Counted from the first letter of the stretch, positions 1 to 8,813 are shown. The stretch is 52,058 nt of DNA from DATGKR01 sp035294565 (GCA_035294565.1 DATGKR010000090.1:1-52058), one strand, 5' to 3'. The notes: generated by a model from the letters alone, not told the origin. Numbers and translations: made by a program.

Positions 1-667
1 CTTCGGCATCGCCAAGGCCGTCATGGACGTGGGCGGCGACCCGACCATGACCGTCGCCCTGCTCGGCACCCCCGCCTACCTGGCCCCCGAACGCCTCCAC
101 GGAGCGCCGGCCACCGCGGCCTCGGACATCTACTCGGTCGGTGTCGTCCTCTACGAATCGCTGGCAGGGGCGAAACCGCTCGGCACACCGCTGCTGGCGG
201 CCAAGCCCGGAGCGGACCCCGTGCTGGCCGCGGCAGTCGAACGGGCGCTGTCCCCCGTGCCCGAACGGCGTTTCGCCTCGGCGGCGGAGATGGAGGTGGC
301 CATCGCCGGGCCGGCGCCGAGGTCGGCCGCAGGCACGACGCTCGCGGGCACGACGGTCGCGGGCACGACGGTCGCAGACGCCCCGGGGCCGCCGCCGACG
401 CTCCAAGAGACGCTGTTCGGCCCCCCACCGCCGACCGACGTCCTGGCGCGCCCGGCGGCACACCACCTGGCCCACCGGGTGCCCCTGACCCGCCGCAGCC
501 GGACCCTGCTCGCCGGCGCCGGGGCGGTCGCCGTGGCGCTGGTGGTCCTGATCAGCCTCCCCGGCGCCAAGCACACCCAGACCGGGCCGTCGAACACGCT
601 GCCGGCCGGGCTGCCCTCGGGCCTGGCCCACGCCCTGCAGAACCTGGAGAGCCAGGTGAGCCGGTGA
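1..667 (+). CDS. Ser/Thr protein kinase, C-terminal part (5' end outside window)
   Basis: The reading frame is open from the window edge and begins inside the kinase DFG motif (the first full codons read FGIAKA). It continues with the activation-loop/P+1 signature GTPAYLAPE, the helix-F motif SDIYSVGVVLYE and the final kinase arginine in ERRFASAAEM, so this is the C-lobe of a bacterial Hanks-type kinase that would phosphorylate Ser/Thr on cytoplasmic targets. A Pro/Thr-rich juxtamembrane linker with three AGTT repeats follows, then one membrane segment (LLAGAGAVAVALVVLISL) and an outside tail of only about 35 residues. There are no PASTA sensor domains, unlike PknB. The stop overlaps the next gene's GTG (GTGA), so the lipoprotein downstream is probably translationally coupled and could serve as the sensor the kinase lacks (inference). 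The ATP-binding lobe cannot be seen. Confidence 0.9.
   Translation, partial: FGIAKAVMDVGGDPTMTVALLGTPAYLAPERLHGAPATAASDIYSVGVVLYESLAGAKPLGTPLLAAKPGADPVLAAAVERALSPVPERRFASAAEMEVAIAGPAPRSAAGTTLAGTTVAGTTVADAPGPPPTLQETLFGPPPPTDVLARPAAHHLAHRVPLTRRSRTLLAGAGAVAVALVVLISLPGAKHTQTGPSNTLPAGLPSGLAHALQNLESQVSR
332..376 (+). repeat. 15-bp tandem repeat, 3 copies, in kinase linker
   Basis: Three head-to-tail copies of GGCACGACGGTCGCG (the first has C for G at position 10, the last ends in A). Each encodes GTT(L/V)A in the linker before the membrane segment. The period is a multiple of three, so copy-number change would lengthen the linker without breaking the frame. Confidence 0.85.
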
Positions 668-1086
668 GGCGCGCCGCCCTCACCGTCGCCGGCCTCAGCG
701 TGCTCCTCACCGCCTGCTCGAGCGGGCCGCCACCGATCTCCGCCGGCGCGGCGCAGCAGCTGCAGGCGCTGGTCGGCCAGGTGCGCGCCGCAGCGCAGGC
801 CGACAACGCGGGGCTCGCCGGCGCTGACCTGGCGGAGCTTCGCGCCACCGTCGTCCAGCTGGAAAAAGAAGGCCAGGTGTCGGGCTCCAAAGCCCAGGCG
901 ATCCTCACCGCGGCGGCCGTCGTCGCAGCGCGCCTCGGCGAGCTGCCCACCACCACCACCACCACGACCACCACCACCACCACGACCACCACGACCGTGC
1001 CGGCGCCGACCAAGCCGCCCGGCCATGGGCCCGGGCCGCCCGGGAAGGGCCCGGGTCACGACAACAACCAGGGCGGCGACCACTGA
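664..1086 (+). CDS. Small secreted lipoprotein with poly-Thr stretch
   Basis: A 140-residue protein of unknown function. The N-terminus is a short lipoprotein signal peptide with lipobox LTAC, placing the lipidated cysteine at residue 18, so the protein should sit on the outer face of the membrane. Residues 25-95 look alpha-helical, with Gln/Ala/Glu-rich heptad-like spacing (QQLQALVGQVRAA, VVQLEKEGQV). They are followed by 16 consecutive threonines (96-111) and a Pro/Gly/His-rich tail. The GTG start at 664 overlaps the kinase stop (GTGA), which decides the start and implies co-expression with the kinase. The poly-Thr/Pro tail resembles a wall-spanning or glycosylated linker. I recognise no family. 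No other gene lies in the 74 bp to the next start. Confidence 0.8.
   Translation: MRRAALTVAGLSVLLTACSSGPPPISAGAAQQLQALVGQVRAAAQADNAGLAGADLAELRATVVQLEKEGQVSGSKAQAILTAAAVVAARLGELPTTTTTTTTTTTTTTTTVPAPTKPPGHGPGPPGKGPGHDNNQGGDH
949..996 (+). repeat. ACC/ACG trinucleotide run encoding 16 Thr
   Basis: Sixteen consecutive threonine codons, mostly ACC with ACG at intervals (codons 6, 12 and 15 of the run). It is a microsatellite-like tract inside the lipoprotein gene, and slippage by whole codons would change linker length only. Confidence 0.9.
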
Positions 1087-1160
1087 CGCTGCGCCGCTGA
1101 AAGCTGAAACCGGGAGGCGAGGAGGATAGTCGGCCCCGGGCGGCGAAACTACAGGTCGAA

Positions 1161-2990
1161 ATGCAGGCAAAGCGTACATTCCCGATGTCCCTCGCCCGCC
1201 GGTACCTGCCCCTCGCCGCGGTCATCGCCGTCCAGGTGCTGATCATCGCCGTCGTGCCCTCGACGGCGAGCAAATCGTCCAACGTGGCGACCGCCAGCGG
1301 CCCGGTGCAGGGCTACTCCACCGGAGGAGGCTCCGTGGCCGGCTCGTCCGGGCCTGGCGCCCTCGGGGCGGCGACGAGCGTCGGCACCTCGGCGGCCGGC
1401 GCAGGCGGAACCACCGGAGCTCTTTCCGCCTCGAGCGGCGGCGGGGCGGCGGGCGGAACCTCGGTGGGCACCAGCACCGGGACGGGCGGAGGAGGATCCA
1501 GCTCGTCGACCAGCCAGGCAGGTGACACCTCGCACTGCTCCGGCGGACGGGAGTTCAGCACGTCCATCGACTACTACGCCCCTCCGTGCACGCCCGGGCC
1601 GATAGGCGCCGCCAAGTACAACAACGGGGGCGCCACCTACTCGGGCGTCACCGCCAACTCCATCACAATCGTCGACTACGTCAGCAACTACGGGGCGGAG
1701 GTCAACACCATCCTCTCCGCCGAGGGGCTCCTCGAGACCTACCAGGACGCCGTGACCGTCGACAAGGCGTGGCAGAACTTCATCAACTCCCACTACGTGC
1801 TGTGGGGGCGGCAGCTGCACATCATCACCTACCAGGGGCAGTGCCAGAGCGTGCCGCCCGACTACTCGTGCCTCGAGGCGGAGATGGACTCCATCGTGTC
1901 CACCTACCACCCCTATGCCGTCTTCTGGGACACCACGCTCTGCTCGGCGTGCTTCGCCAAGCTCGCCTCCGACGGGGTGGTCGCATTCGGGGGCCTCGGC
2001 TTCAGCGACGCCTTCGCCCAGGCCAACGAGCCCTACTTCTACTCGGCGGGCGAGAGCTCAACCCACATCGAGGAGGCCTTCGCCAACTGGTGGTGCAACC
2101 AGATGAAAGGCCCCGTGCAGTTCGCCCAGGACAAGAACCCCGCCCAGGACTTCAACGGCAAGCCCCGGGTGCTCGGGGTCATTTCGACCAACGACCCCGA
2201 CAACGAGAACACCGTCAAGCAGGTGCTCGTGCCCGACCTCGCCAAGTGCGGGGTCAGCGTGAACCACTTCTACTTCTACTCGCAGAACATCAACACCGCC
2301 GCCCAGCAGGTCGAGGCGGGCATCTCGGCCATGGACACCCCCACCAACCCGGCCACCGACGTCCTGTGCCTGTGCGACCCGGTCGCCCCCGAGTTCCTCT
2401 ACGAGGGCGAGGAGCAGCACAACTACTGGCCGGAGAACGTGCTCGCCGACGTGCAGGGAATGACCTACGACTCGACCAGCCAGAACTACGAGCCCGGCCC
2501 AAACAACTCGGCGAGCCTCGCCTGCCCGGCGCCGGCGACCGGCTGCGAGTTCGACGACGCCTTCGGGCTGATGGCCACCGCTTCCCAGCAGCCGCAGAAC
2601 AACAACGCCGGCACCCGCACCTTCAAGCTGGGCGGCGGCACCAACCTGCCCATCACCGGGATCACGGCCGAGGAGATCTGGGAGAACTACAACATGCTCG
2701 CCAGCCTCATCGAGAACACCGGCCCCGACCTGACCCCCGCCCGGATGCAGGCCGCCGCTCCGAGCATGGGGACCATCGGGGGGGGTAGCACCGGCCAGTA
2801 CGAGGTGGGCTTCGCCCCCGGCGACTACAACTGGATCCAGGACGCCCGCATCGCCTACTGGGACCGCTACCTGCCGTCGTCGTACAACGGCCAGCCCGGC
2901 ACCTACGTCCAGATCGAGGGCGGCCGGTACCTGCCCAACCAGTACCAGCCGATGTCCGAGCCCCCGATACCCGCCACCAGGCCGACATGA
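1161..2990 (+). CDS. Branched-chain amino acid-type ABC transporter substrate-binding protein
   Basis: A 609-residue exported receptor whose role is inferred mainly from the following LivHM-like permease and LivFG-like ATPase genes, which it overlaps by ATGA. An N-terminal uncleaved or cleavable membrane segment (residues about 15-35, LPLAAVIAVQVLIIAVV) is followed by about 90 residues of Gly/Ser/Thr linker. A type-1 periplasmic-binding fold then begins near residue 155 (GVTANSITIVDYVSNYGAEV), with a central region GKPRVLGVISTNDPDNENT typical of these two-lobed receptors. Several Cys pairs (CSACF, CLCD, CPAPATGC) suggest disulfides in the exported form. It is longer than usual LivJ/LivK proteins (about 370 aa) because of the linker and insertions. 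The ligand cannot be read from sequence; amino acids, amides or urea are all possible. Confidence 0.82.
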   Translation: MQAKRTFPMSLARRYLPLAAVIAVQVLIIAVVPSTASKSSNVATASGPVQGYSTGGGSVAGSSGPGALGAATSVGTSAAGAGGTTGALSASSGGGAAGGTSVGTSTGTGGGGSSSSTSQAGDTSHCSGGREFSTSIDYYAPPCTPGPIGAAKYNNGGATYSGVTANSITIVDYVSNYGAEVNTILSAEGLLETYQDAVTVDKAWQNFINSHYVLWGRQLHIITYQGQCQSVPPDYSCLEAEMDSIVSTYHPYAVFWDTTLCSACFAKLASDGVVAFGGLGFSDAFAQANEPYFYSAGESSTHIEEAFANWWCNQMKGPVQFAQDKNPAQDFNGKPRVLGVISTNDPDNENTVKQVLVPDLAKCGVSVNHFYFYSQNINTAAQQVEAGISAMDTPTNPATDVLCLCDPVAPEFLYEGEEQHNYWPENVLADVQGMTYDSTSQNYEPGPNNSASLACPAPATGCEFDDAFGLMATASQQPQNNNAGTRTFKLGGGTNLPITGITAEEIWENYNMLASLIENTGPDLTPARMQAAAPSMGTIGGGSTGQYEVGFAPGDYNWIQDARIAYWDRYLPSSYNGQPGTYVQIEGGRYLPNQYQPMSEPPIPATRPT

Positions 2991-5287
2991 CCCTGACCGA
3001 AACCGAGCCCGACCTCCGCCTGGAGCCACCTGAGACCGGCCCCGGACGGGCAAGGAGCGCCCTCGGCGAACTGCGGGCGCTCGCCGGGAAGGACGCCTGG
3101 TGGGCGGCCGCCGTGCGCTGGGCCCTCGCCATCTTCGTCTTCTGGGTCGCGGTCCACTACATGTTCGGCTCCAACGCCCTCTCCTTCCCCAACCCGGCCC
3201 TCGGACTGCCGAACCTCGTGCAGGGCCTCGCCCTCGGAGCGCTCTACGGGATCATCGGCGTCGGCATAATCCTCATCTATCGCACCGCCCGCCTCATCAA
3301 CTTCGCGGCCGGCGCCATCGGGGCGGTCCCTGCCATCGTCGCCCTGCTCCTCGACCTCCAGGACCACGTCAACTACCTGGCGGTCCTCCCCATCGTCCTC
3401 GTGGGAGGGCCGCTCTGCGGCGTGCTCGCCGAGGTCGTCTTCATGCGGCGCTTCTCCCGCTCGCCCCGCCTGATAGCCACGGTGGTGACCATCGGCCTCG
3501 CCCAGAGCTTCGCCATCCTCGGCTTCTTCATCCCCGTGTGGATGGGCCAGAAGGCCACCAACCAGGGCTCGCTGGTGCCGACCCCCTGGCAGAACCTCGT
3601 GATCCACAACGGCCGCGGCCAGCCGACGCTCACCGCCAACCAGATCGCCGCCTTCGTCGCCGTCTTCGTGCTCACGGCCGCCCTCGGCGCTTTCCTGCGC
3701 TACACCCGCCTCGGCATCGCGCTGCGTGCCAGCGCGGAGAACGCCGACCGGGCGCTGCTTCTCGGCATCCCGGTCAAGCTGGTGGCCACCACCGCCTGGG
3801 GGCTGGCCGGACTGCTCTCGGCGGTCGCCATCTACGTCCAGGCGCCCATCCTCGGCACCCCGAGCGACGCGACCCTGGGCTTCGACACGCTGCTGTACGG
3901 CCTCGCCGCAGCGGTCGTCGCCCGCATGGAGAGCTTCTGGAGGGCGCTCGCCGCCGGCCTGGCGATCGGCGTGTTGATCACCTCGTCGATCATCGACTAC
4001 GGCGACAGCAGCGTGGCCTCGGCGCTGATGCTGGTCATCATCCTGGGTGCCCTGCTGCTGCAGCGCCGCCAGATGGCCCGGGCGCTGGCCGCGGGTGAGG
4101 GCACCTGGCAGACGGTGAAGCAGTTCCGACCCATACCCACCGAGTTGCGCGACCTGCCCGAGGTGGCCCGCCTGCGCTACGGCCTGCCGCTCCTGCCGGT
4201 AGGGCTGATGGTGGCCCTGCCGTTCATAGCCGGCTCGGACAACATCTCCTACGTCACCCTCCTGCCCCTCTACGGGATAGTCGGCGTGTCCCTGGTGGTG
4301 CTCACCGGCTGGGCGGGCCAGATCAGCCTCGGCCAGTTCGGCCTGGTCGGCATCTCGGCCGGCGTGGCCGGCGGGCTGATCGCCAACCACAACATCGACT
4401 TCTTCGCCGCCCTGGCGATCGGCATCGCCACCGGCGTGGTGGCGGCGGTCGTCATCGGGCTGCCGGCGGTGCGGATCCAGGGGCTCTACCTGGCGGTCAC
4501 CACCCTGGCGTTCAGCTACGCCGTCGAGAACTACGTGCTGAACAGCCACTACTTCATCGGACGGCACATCCTGCCCTCGGGCCTGGCGATCCACCTGTAC
4601 CGGCCGGTGCTGTACGGGATCTTCAACCTGCAGAGCGATCCCCGCGCCTTCTACTACGTCTGCCTCATAGCCCTCGGCCTGTGCATGGCCTGCGCCTACT
4701 CGTTCCGCAAGAACCGCTCGGGTCGGGTCCTGATCGCGGCGCGTGACAACGAGCGCGCCGCACCCGCATATGCGATCAACCTCGCCCGCACCCGCCTGGC
4801 TGCCTTCGCCGTGTCGGGGGGGATGGCCGGCGTCGCCGGGGTGCTCTTCGCCTACGCCGACGGGACGGTGAGCGGCCAGGCCTTCGACGTCACCCAGAGC
4901 ATCCTCGTGTTCCTCGCCGCCGCCATCGCCGGCGTGGGCTCGGTGTTCTGGACGGTTTTCGGCGTCATGGCCCTCGAGGCCTCGGTGGTTTTCGGCCCCC
5001 GCCTGTACGACCTGCTCGGCCCGACCCTGTCGCAGACCCTCCCTCTGATGCTGACCGGCCCGCTCCTGCTCCTCAACATGTACTTCTACCCCGGTGGCAC
5101 GGCCGAGCAGGTCTTCGGAACCCGTGACGCGTGGCTGAGGCGGCTCGCCCTGCGGCGGAACATCCTCGTCCCGTCCCTCGTCGCCGACCGCAAGGCAGAC
5201 GAGATCGCACAAGGCGACGTGGTCCTGGCCGCCGAGCGCCACGTGACCGAAGCCCCGACTTCGCTGCAGGCGGGGGACCTGCCATGA
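2987..5287 (+). CDS. Fused LivH-LivM branched-chain ABC transporter permease
   Basis: A 766-residue polytopic membrane protein carrying both permease subunits of a HAAT-family importer in one chain. The first half (about residues 65-370) is LivH-like: NLVQGLALGALYGIIGVG and INFAAGAIGAVPA are the family's first membrane segments. The second half (about 400-740) is LivM-like, with the signature GWAGQISLGQFGLVGISA near residue 437 and later SGGMAGVAGVLFAYADG. Normally these are two genes; here a short soluble linker (QLAPEG-like region around 370-400) joins them. The ATG overlaps the receptor stop (ATGA), and the stop overlaps the ATPase start (ATGA), so all components should be made in fixed proportion. 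An in-frame fusion rather than a sequencing error is supported by continuous codon usage through the junction. Confidence 0.93.
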   Translation: MTLTETEPDLRLEPPETGPGRARSALGELRALAGKDAWWAAAVRWALAIFVFWVAVHYMFGSNALSFPNPALGLPNLVQGLALGALYGIIGVGIILIYRTARLINFAAGAIGAVPAIVALLLDLQDHVNYLAVLPIVLVGGPLCGVLAEVVFMRRFSRSPRLIATVVTIGLAQSFAILGFFIPVWMGQKATNQGSLVPTPWQNLVIHNGRGQPTLTANQIAAFVAVFVLTAALGAFLRYTRLGIALRASAENADRALLLGIPVKLVATTAWGLAGLLSAVAIYVQAPILGTPSDATLGFDTLLYGLAAAVVARMESFWRALAAGLAIGVLITSSIIDYGDSSVASALMLVIILGALLLQRRQMARALAAGEGTWQTVKQFRPIPTELRDLPEVARLRYGLPLLPVGLMVALPFIAGSDNISYVTLLPLYGIVGVSLVVLTGWAGQISLGQFGLVGISAGVAGGLIANHNIDFFAALAIGIATGVVAAVVIGLPAVRIQGLYLAVTTLAFSYAVENYVLNSHYFIGRHILPSGLAIHLYRPVLYGIFNLQSDPRAFYYVCLIALGLCMACAYSFRKNRSGRVLIAARDNERAAPAYAINLARTRLAAFAVSGGMAGVAGVLFAYADGTVSGQAFDVTQSILVFLAAAIAGVGSVFWTVFGVMALEASVVFGPRLYDLLGPTLSQTLPLMLTGPLLLLNMYFYPGGTAEQVFGTRDAWLRRLALRRNILVPSLVADRKADEIAQGDVVLAAERHVTEAPTSLQAGDLP

Positions 5288-7140
5288 TCTCGCTGCGCCG
5301 GCGGGACGAGCCGACCCTGGAGATCGATTTGCGCGACCGCACGCTGGAGATGCCCTCCCTCGGACGGGACAACCCCCAGAGCGACGCCCTTCTCGTCTGC
5401 GAAGGGGTGCAGGTCGCCTACGACAAGGTGAAGGTCCTCTTCGGCGTGGACCTCACCGTCGCGCGGGGGGAGATAGTCGCCCTCCTCGGCACCAACGGGG
5501 CGGGCAAGTCGACCTTGCTGAAGGCGATCTCGGGCCTGGTCGACCCCTCGGCGGGGCGGATCGTCTTCGACGGGCGGGACATCACCCACGCCGACGCCGT
5601 GACCACCTCGAAGCTCGGGATCATCCAGGTCCCCGGCGGCAAGGCGGTGTTCCCCACTTTGACCGTCGCCGAGCACTTCAAGGCCGCCACCTGGCTCTAC
5701 GCCCGCGAGCCGGCGAAGGCGGTCGACGAGCGGGTGGCAGAGGTGCTCGACCTTTTCCCCCGTCTGAGAGAACGCTGGGACCAGATGGCCGGCAACCTGT
5801 CCGGAGGCGAGCAGCAGCAGCTCGGCCTCGGCATGGCGTTCGTCGCCAAGCCGACCCTGCTGGTCATAGACGAGCTGTCGCTCGGCCTGGCGCCGACGAT
5901 CGTCGAGCAGCTGCTCGGCATCGTGCGGCGCATCCACGCCCAGGGCTGCTCGATCGTCATCGTCGAGCAGTCGGTCAACGTGGCGCTGACCCTCGCCGAC
6001 CGGGCCTATTTCATGGAAAAAGGGGAGGTCCGCTTCTCGGGGCCGACCGCCGACCTCCTCGGCCGTGGCGACATCCTGCGCTCCGTCTTCTTGGAGGGGG
6101 CGGCGTCGGTCAACGGGAGCACAGCCCGCGCCGCCAAGCCCTTAAGCCGCCGGTCCGCCCAGTCGGCCCCGTCGGTCCTGCAGGTGCAGGGCCTGACCAA
6201 GCAGTTCGGCGGCATCCGGGCGGTCAACGACGTGTCCTTCGACCTGGCCGAAGGCGAGATCCTCGGCCTGATCGGCCCGAACGGGGCGGGCAAGACGACG
6301 ATCTTCGACCTGATCTCGGGCATCCTCCCCGCCGACCGGGGGAGCATCCGGCTGAAGGGCGTCGACGTGACAGGGTGGGGCGCCGACCGCCGGGCGGCCG
6401 CCGGCCTGGGCAGGTCGTTCCAAGACGCGCGGATCTTCCCGTCGCTCACCGTCGCCGAGAACATCGCCATCGGCCTGGAGCGCCACATCGAGACCCGCGA
6501 CCACCTGGCCGCCCTCCTCGACCTGCCGGCGATCCAGGAGTCCGAGCGCGACGTGGCCTACACGGTGGACGACCTGATCGAGCTGATGAACCTGCAGGCG
6601 TTTCGCGACAAGTTCGTCTCGGAGCTTTCCACCGGTTCGCGCCGCATCGTCGACCTCGCCATGGCGATCGCCCACGACCCCGTGGTGCTGCTGCTCGACG
6701 AGCCCTCCTCCGGCATAGCCCAGCGGGAGACCGAAGCGCTCGGCCCGTTGTTGCTGCGCATCAAAGAGGAGACCGGCTGCTCAATGCTGGTCATCGAGCA
6801 CGACATGCCGCTGATCACCTCCGTCTCCGACCGGATCGTCGCCCTCGACCTGGGGGCGGTGGTGACGGTGGGCCCGCCCAAGGACGTGGTCAGCGACCCC
6901 CGGGTCGTCGAATCGTACCTGGGGGGCGACCCCGCCGCGATCGAGCGCAGCGGCTCCCGTTCAGAGCTTCCCGCCGGGCGGCGGGCGACGAGCACCACCC
7001 GGAAGAGCACCGCCAAGGTCCGCGCCTCCAAGGCCGCCTCGGGTGGCGCCGCCACAACCAAGCGGGCGGCGGCCGGCGGCGCGGGCACTCAACGGCGGGC
7101 GGCCAGCGGGGGGCGGCGGAAGGGACAAGAGGAGGGGTGA
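5284..7140 (+). CDS. Fused LivF-LivG ABC transporter ATPase with basic C-terminal tail
   Basis: A 618-residue cytoplasmic protein with two ABC nucleotide-binding domains. Domain 1 (LivF-like) has Walker A GTNGAGKST at residues 69-77, the canonical signature LSGGEQQQ and Walker B LLVIDELSLGLAP. Domain 2 (LivG-like) has Walker A GPNGAGKTT from residue 331, a degenerate signature LSTGSRR, and Walker B VVLLLDEPSSGIAQ. The order F-then-G and the fusion match the fused permease just upstream, so one membrane chain and one ATPase chain may make the whole translocator. ATG 5284 is chosen because it overlaps the permease stop; the frame is open further upstream but lacks family residues. The last 65 or so residues are Lys/Arg/Ala/Gly/Ser/Thr-rich and histone-H1-like, which is not part of the family. 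Confidence 0.93.
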   Translation: MISLRRRDEPTLEIDLRDRTLEMPSLGRDNPQSDALLVCEGVQVAYDKVKVLFGVDLTVARGEIVALLGTNGAGKSTLLKAISGLVDPSAGRIVFDGRDITHADAVTTSKLGIIQVPGGKAVFPTLTVAEHFKAATWLYAREPAKAVDERVAEVLDLFPRLRERWDQMAGNLSGGEQQQLGLGMAFVAKPTLLVIDELSLGLAPTIVEQLLGIVRRIHAQGCSIVIVEQSVNVALTLADRAYFMEKGEVRFSGPTADLLGRGDILRSVFLEGAASVNGSTARAAKPLSRRSAQSAPSVLQVQGLTKQFGGIRAVNDVSFDLAEGEILGLIGPNGAGKTTIFDLISGILPADRGSIRLKGVDVTGWGADRRAAAGLGRSFQDARIFPSLTVAENIAIGLERHIETRDHLAALLDLPAIQESERDVAYTVDDLIELMNLQAFRDKFVSELSTGSRRIVDLAMAIAHDPVVLLLDEPSSGIAQRETEALGPLLLRIKEETGCSMLVIEHDMPLITSVSDRIVALDLGAVVTVGPPKDVVSDPRVVESYLGGDPAAIERSGSRSELPAGRRATSTTRKSTAKVRASKAASGGAATTKRAAAGGAGTQRRAASGGRRKGQEEG

Positions 7141-8276
7141 CGGTGGGATCCGGACCGCAGGGCAGGCCCAGACGGCGCGCTCTGCTCACCGCCCTGGCAG
7201 TAGGCGCATGTGCCGGCGCCCTGCTCGCCGGCGGCCCCGCCATGGCCGCCGTCTCCGACGTGCAGAGCGGCTGGTGGAACGAGGCCTCGGCGGGAACCGT
7301 CGCCGCCCCGTCGACGACCCCGAGCAACGACCTGCAGGTCAGCAACGGGCTGCAGGGCCCGTTGTCCTTCGCCGCCGTCCGCTTCGCCCTCCCCTCGGGC
7401 ACCCCGGCCTCCGCCGACGTGACGCTCGACCTCGCCGTCCCGTCGGGATCGGCGACGACCATCGGCACCCCCGCCGTGTCAGCCTGCCCGACCACCGGCG
7501 CCTGGAAACCGGGCGGCGACCAGCCGGCGTCGACCAAGCCGGGTTACGACTGCACCGGGGGCAACGACGCGAACGGCGTCGTCGCGTCGGGTGGGGGAAG
7601 CGAGACCTGGACGTTCCCCGCCTCGTGGGCGTCTGGGGGGACCGTGTCTGTGGCGCTGGTTCCCACCGCCGGCACGCAGACCCCGTTCTCCGTCGAGTAC
7701 GAGGACCCCACGGCCGCGTCGGTGTCGGTCCTCGGACCGAGCAGCGCAGGCACCGCTGCGACGTCGCCGCAGCCCCTGCCGGGCCAGTCGCCGGCGCCGG
7801 CCGGTGCCGGCTCGTCAGGGGGCGCCGCCGCTGCGGGGACCGCCGTGGCGCCGGGGCCCATCAGCGGATCCACCGCGCCGGGCGCCACACCGGTCGGCCC
7901 AGGGACCGCCACCCTCGGGGCCGGCTCCGGGGCCGCCCCGTCCTTCTCGGGTCTCGCCGCTGGAACCGGCTCCTCCCCGGCCGGCCAGGCGGCGACCGTT
8001 CCCCACGCTTCGGCCGCTCCCGCCTCGCAGCTCCCGTCGGCGGAATCGGCCGCGGTGGCCCAGCCCAGCGACCGCGCCGCGAGGATAATGGCCGTCTGCG
8101 TGCTGGTCCTCACCGGGATCGCCCTGTTCGTGCTGGCCGGCCGGCCGGCGCGACCGCCCCGCAAGCTCGGGGCGTTCGCCTCGGCGGGCGACGGTGCGGG
8201 CGGCGTGCAGCCGGCTGTCGTCGGCGGCCTGGGGCGTTTCGCGAGGGCCCGCTTCGCCCCACCGAAGCGGATCTGA
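7137..8276 (+). CDS. Membrane-anchored secreted protein of the ABC transporter operon
   Basis: A 379-residue protein of unknown function. The N-terminus has a basic stretch (PRRRAL) and a signal peptide ending around AMAAVS. Residues about 38-205 form a probable beta-rich domain (SDVQSGWWNEASAGTV, then alternating hydrophobic strands with two Cys, at ACPTTG and DCTGG). A long Ala/Gly/Ser/Pro linker follows, then one C-terminal membrane helix (IMAVCVLVLTGIALFVLAG) and a basic end that resembles a stop-transfer anchor. The GTG start overlaps the ATPase stop (GTGA), placing it last in the transporter operon. It might be a surface partner that captures or presents the substrate (inference). No enzyme motif is visible, and a carbohydrate-binding-like sandwich is the other possibility. 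Confidence 0.8.
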   Translation: MTVGSGPQGRPRRRALLTALAVGACAGALLAGGPAMAAVSDVQSGWWNEASAGTVAAPSTTPSNDLQVSNGLQGPLSFAAVRFALPSGTPASADVTLDLAVPSGSATTIGTPAVSACPTTGAWKPGGDQPASTKPGYDCTGGNDANGVVASGGGSETWTFPASWASGGTVSVALVPTAGTQTPFSVEYEDPTAASVSVLGPSSAGTAATSPQPLPGQSPAPAGAGSSGGAAAAGTAVAPGPISGSTAPGATPVGPGTATLGAGSGAAPSFSGLAAGTGSSPAGQAATVPHASAAPASQLPSAESAAVAQPSDRAARIMAVCVLVLTGIALFVLAGRPARPPRKLGAFASAGDGAGGVQPAVVGGLGRFARARFAPPKRI

Positions 8277-8294
8277 CCGGCCCCTTCCCCGGGG

Positions 8295-8777
8295 CTAGGC
8301 GATCCCCGCCGTTTCCTCGTCCAGGGCGCCCTGGAGGAGGCGTTTGGCGGTGATCAGCTGCAGCCACTCGCTGTCGGCGGTGCTGGCGCTGCGCCGGCTG
8401 TGGCGCTGCAGCAGCCGGGCCACCTCGCCGAGCGCTTCGCGCACGGCGGCGGGGTCCTCGCCGGCCAGGTGCCACAGCTCGCCGACCGCCTGACGGCTGT
8501 ACGGTGACGGCCCGTCGGCCAGATCCCTGGCGCGCCTCACCAGCGTTTCCACCGAAGCGGACCTGGCGTGCTGGGCTGCGAGAGGCGGGGCGGGCGCCGG
8601 CGTGGGCAGGTCATCCTCGTCGACGATGCAGCCGTCGCCGTGCACGTGGTGCCACGCGTCGGCCTCGGCGGGGCGCAGCTCGTTCCACGCGTGGCCGCTC
8701 CAGCCGCACGCGCAGCGGGCCCGGTGCGCCCGGCCTCGCCTGAAGATGCTTATGCGGTGCTCGTCCCCTCGAGGCAC
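8295..8777 (-). CDS. Hypothetical protein with CxCGW motif
   Basis: A 160-residue soluble protein of unknown function. The N-terminal 45 residues contain RCACGWSGHAWNELRPAEADAWHHV, a short Cys/Trp/His motif that could bind zinc, though only two Cys are present. The C-terminal half (ASVETLVRRARDLADGP to AKRLLQGALDEE) is alpha-helical and charged. The GTG start at 8777 gives a credible N-terminus (MPRGDEHRISIF). It stands alone between two operons; its stop is 18 bp from the converging surface-protein gene and its start is about 200 bp from the end of no other forward gene. I have no functional call. Confidence 0.7.
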   Translation of the reverse strand: MPRGDEHRISIFRRGRAHRARCACGWSGHAWNELRPAEADAWHHVHGDGCIVDEDDLPTPAPAPPLAAQHARSASVETLVRRARDLADGPSPYSRQAVGELWHLAGEDPAAVREALGEVARLLQRHSRRSASTADSEWLQLITAKRLLQGALDEETAGIA

Positions 8778-8813
8778 GTCGACCAGGCTAACGCGCCCGG
8801 AGGGGGCCGGCGC

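Noticed and set aside
949..996. ACC/ACG run as a contingency (phase-variation) tract
   Set aside because: The repeat unit is three bases, so length change would not shift the frame; only linker length would vary.
2903..5242. Very long open frame on the reverse strand opposite the fused permease
   Set aside because: Its product is a Gly/His/Asp/Glu-rich sequence with no family pattern. It is a by-product of GC-rich codon usage on the strand with clear LivHM motifs.
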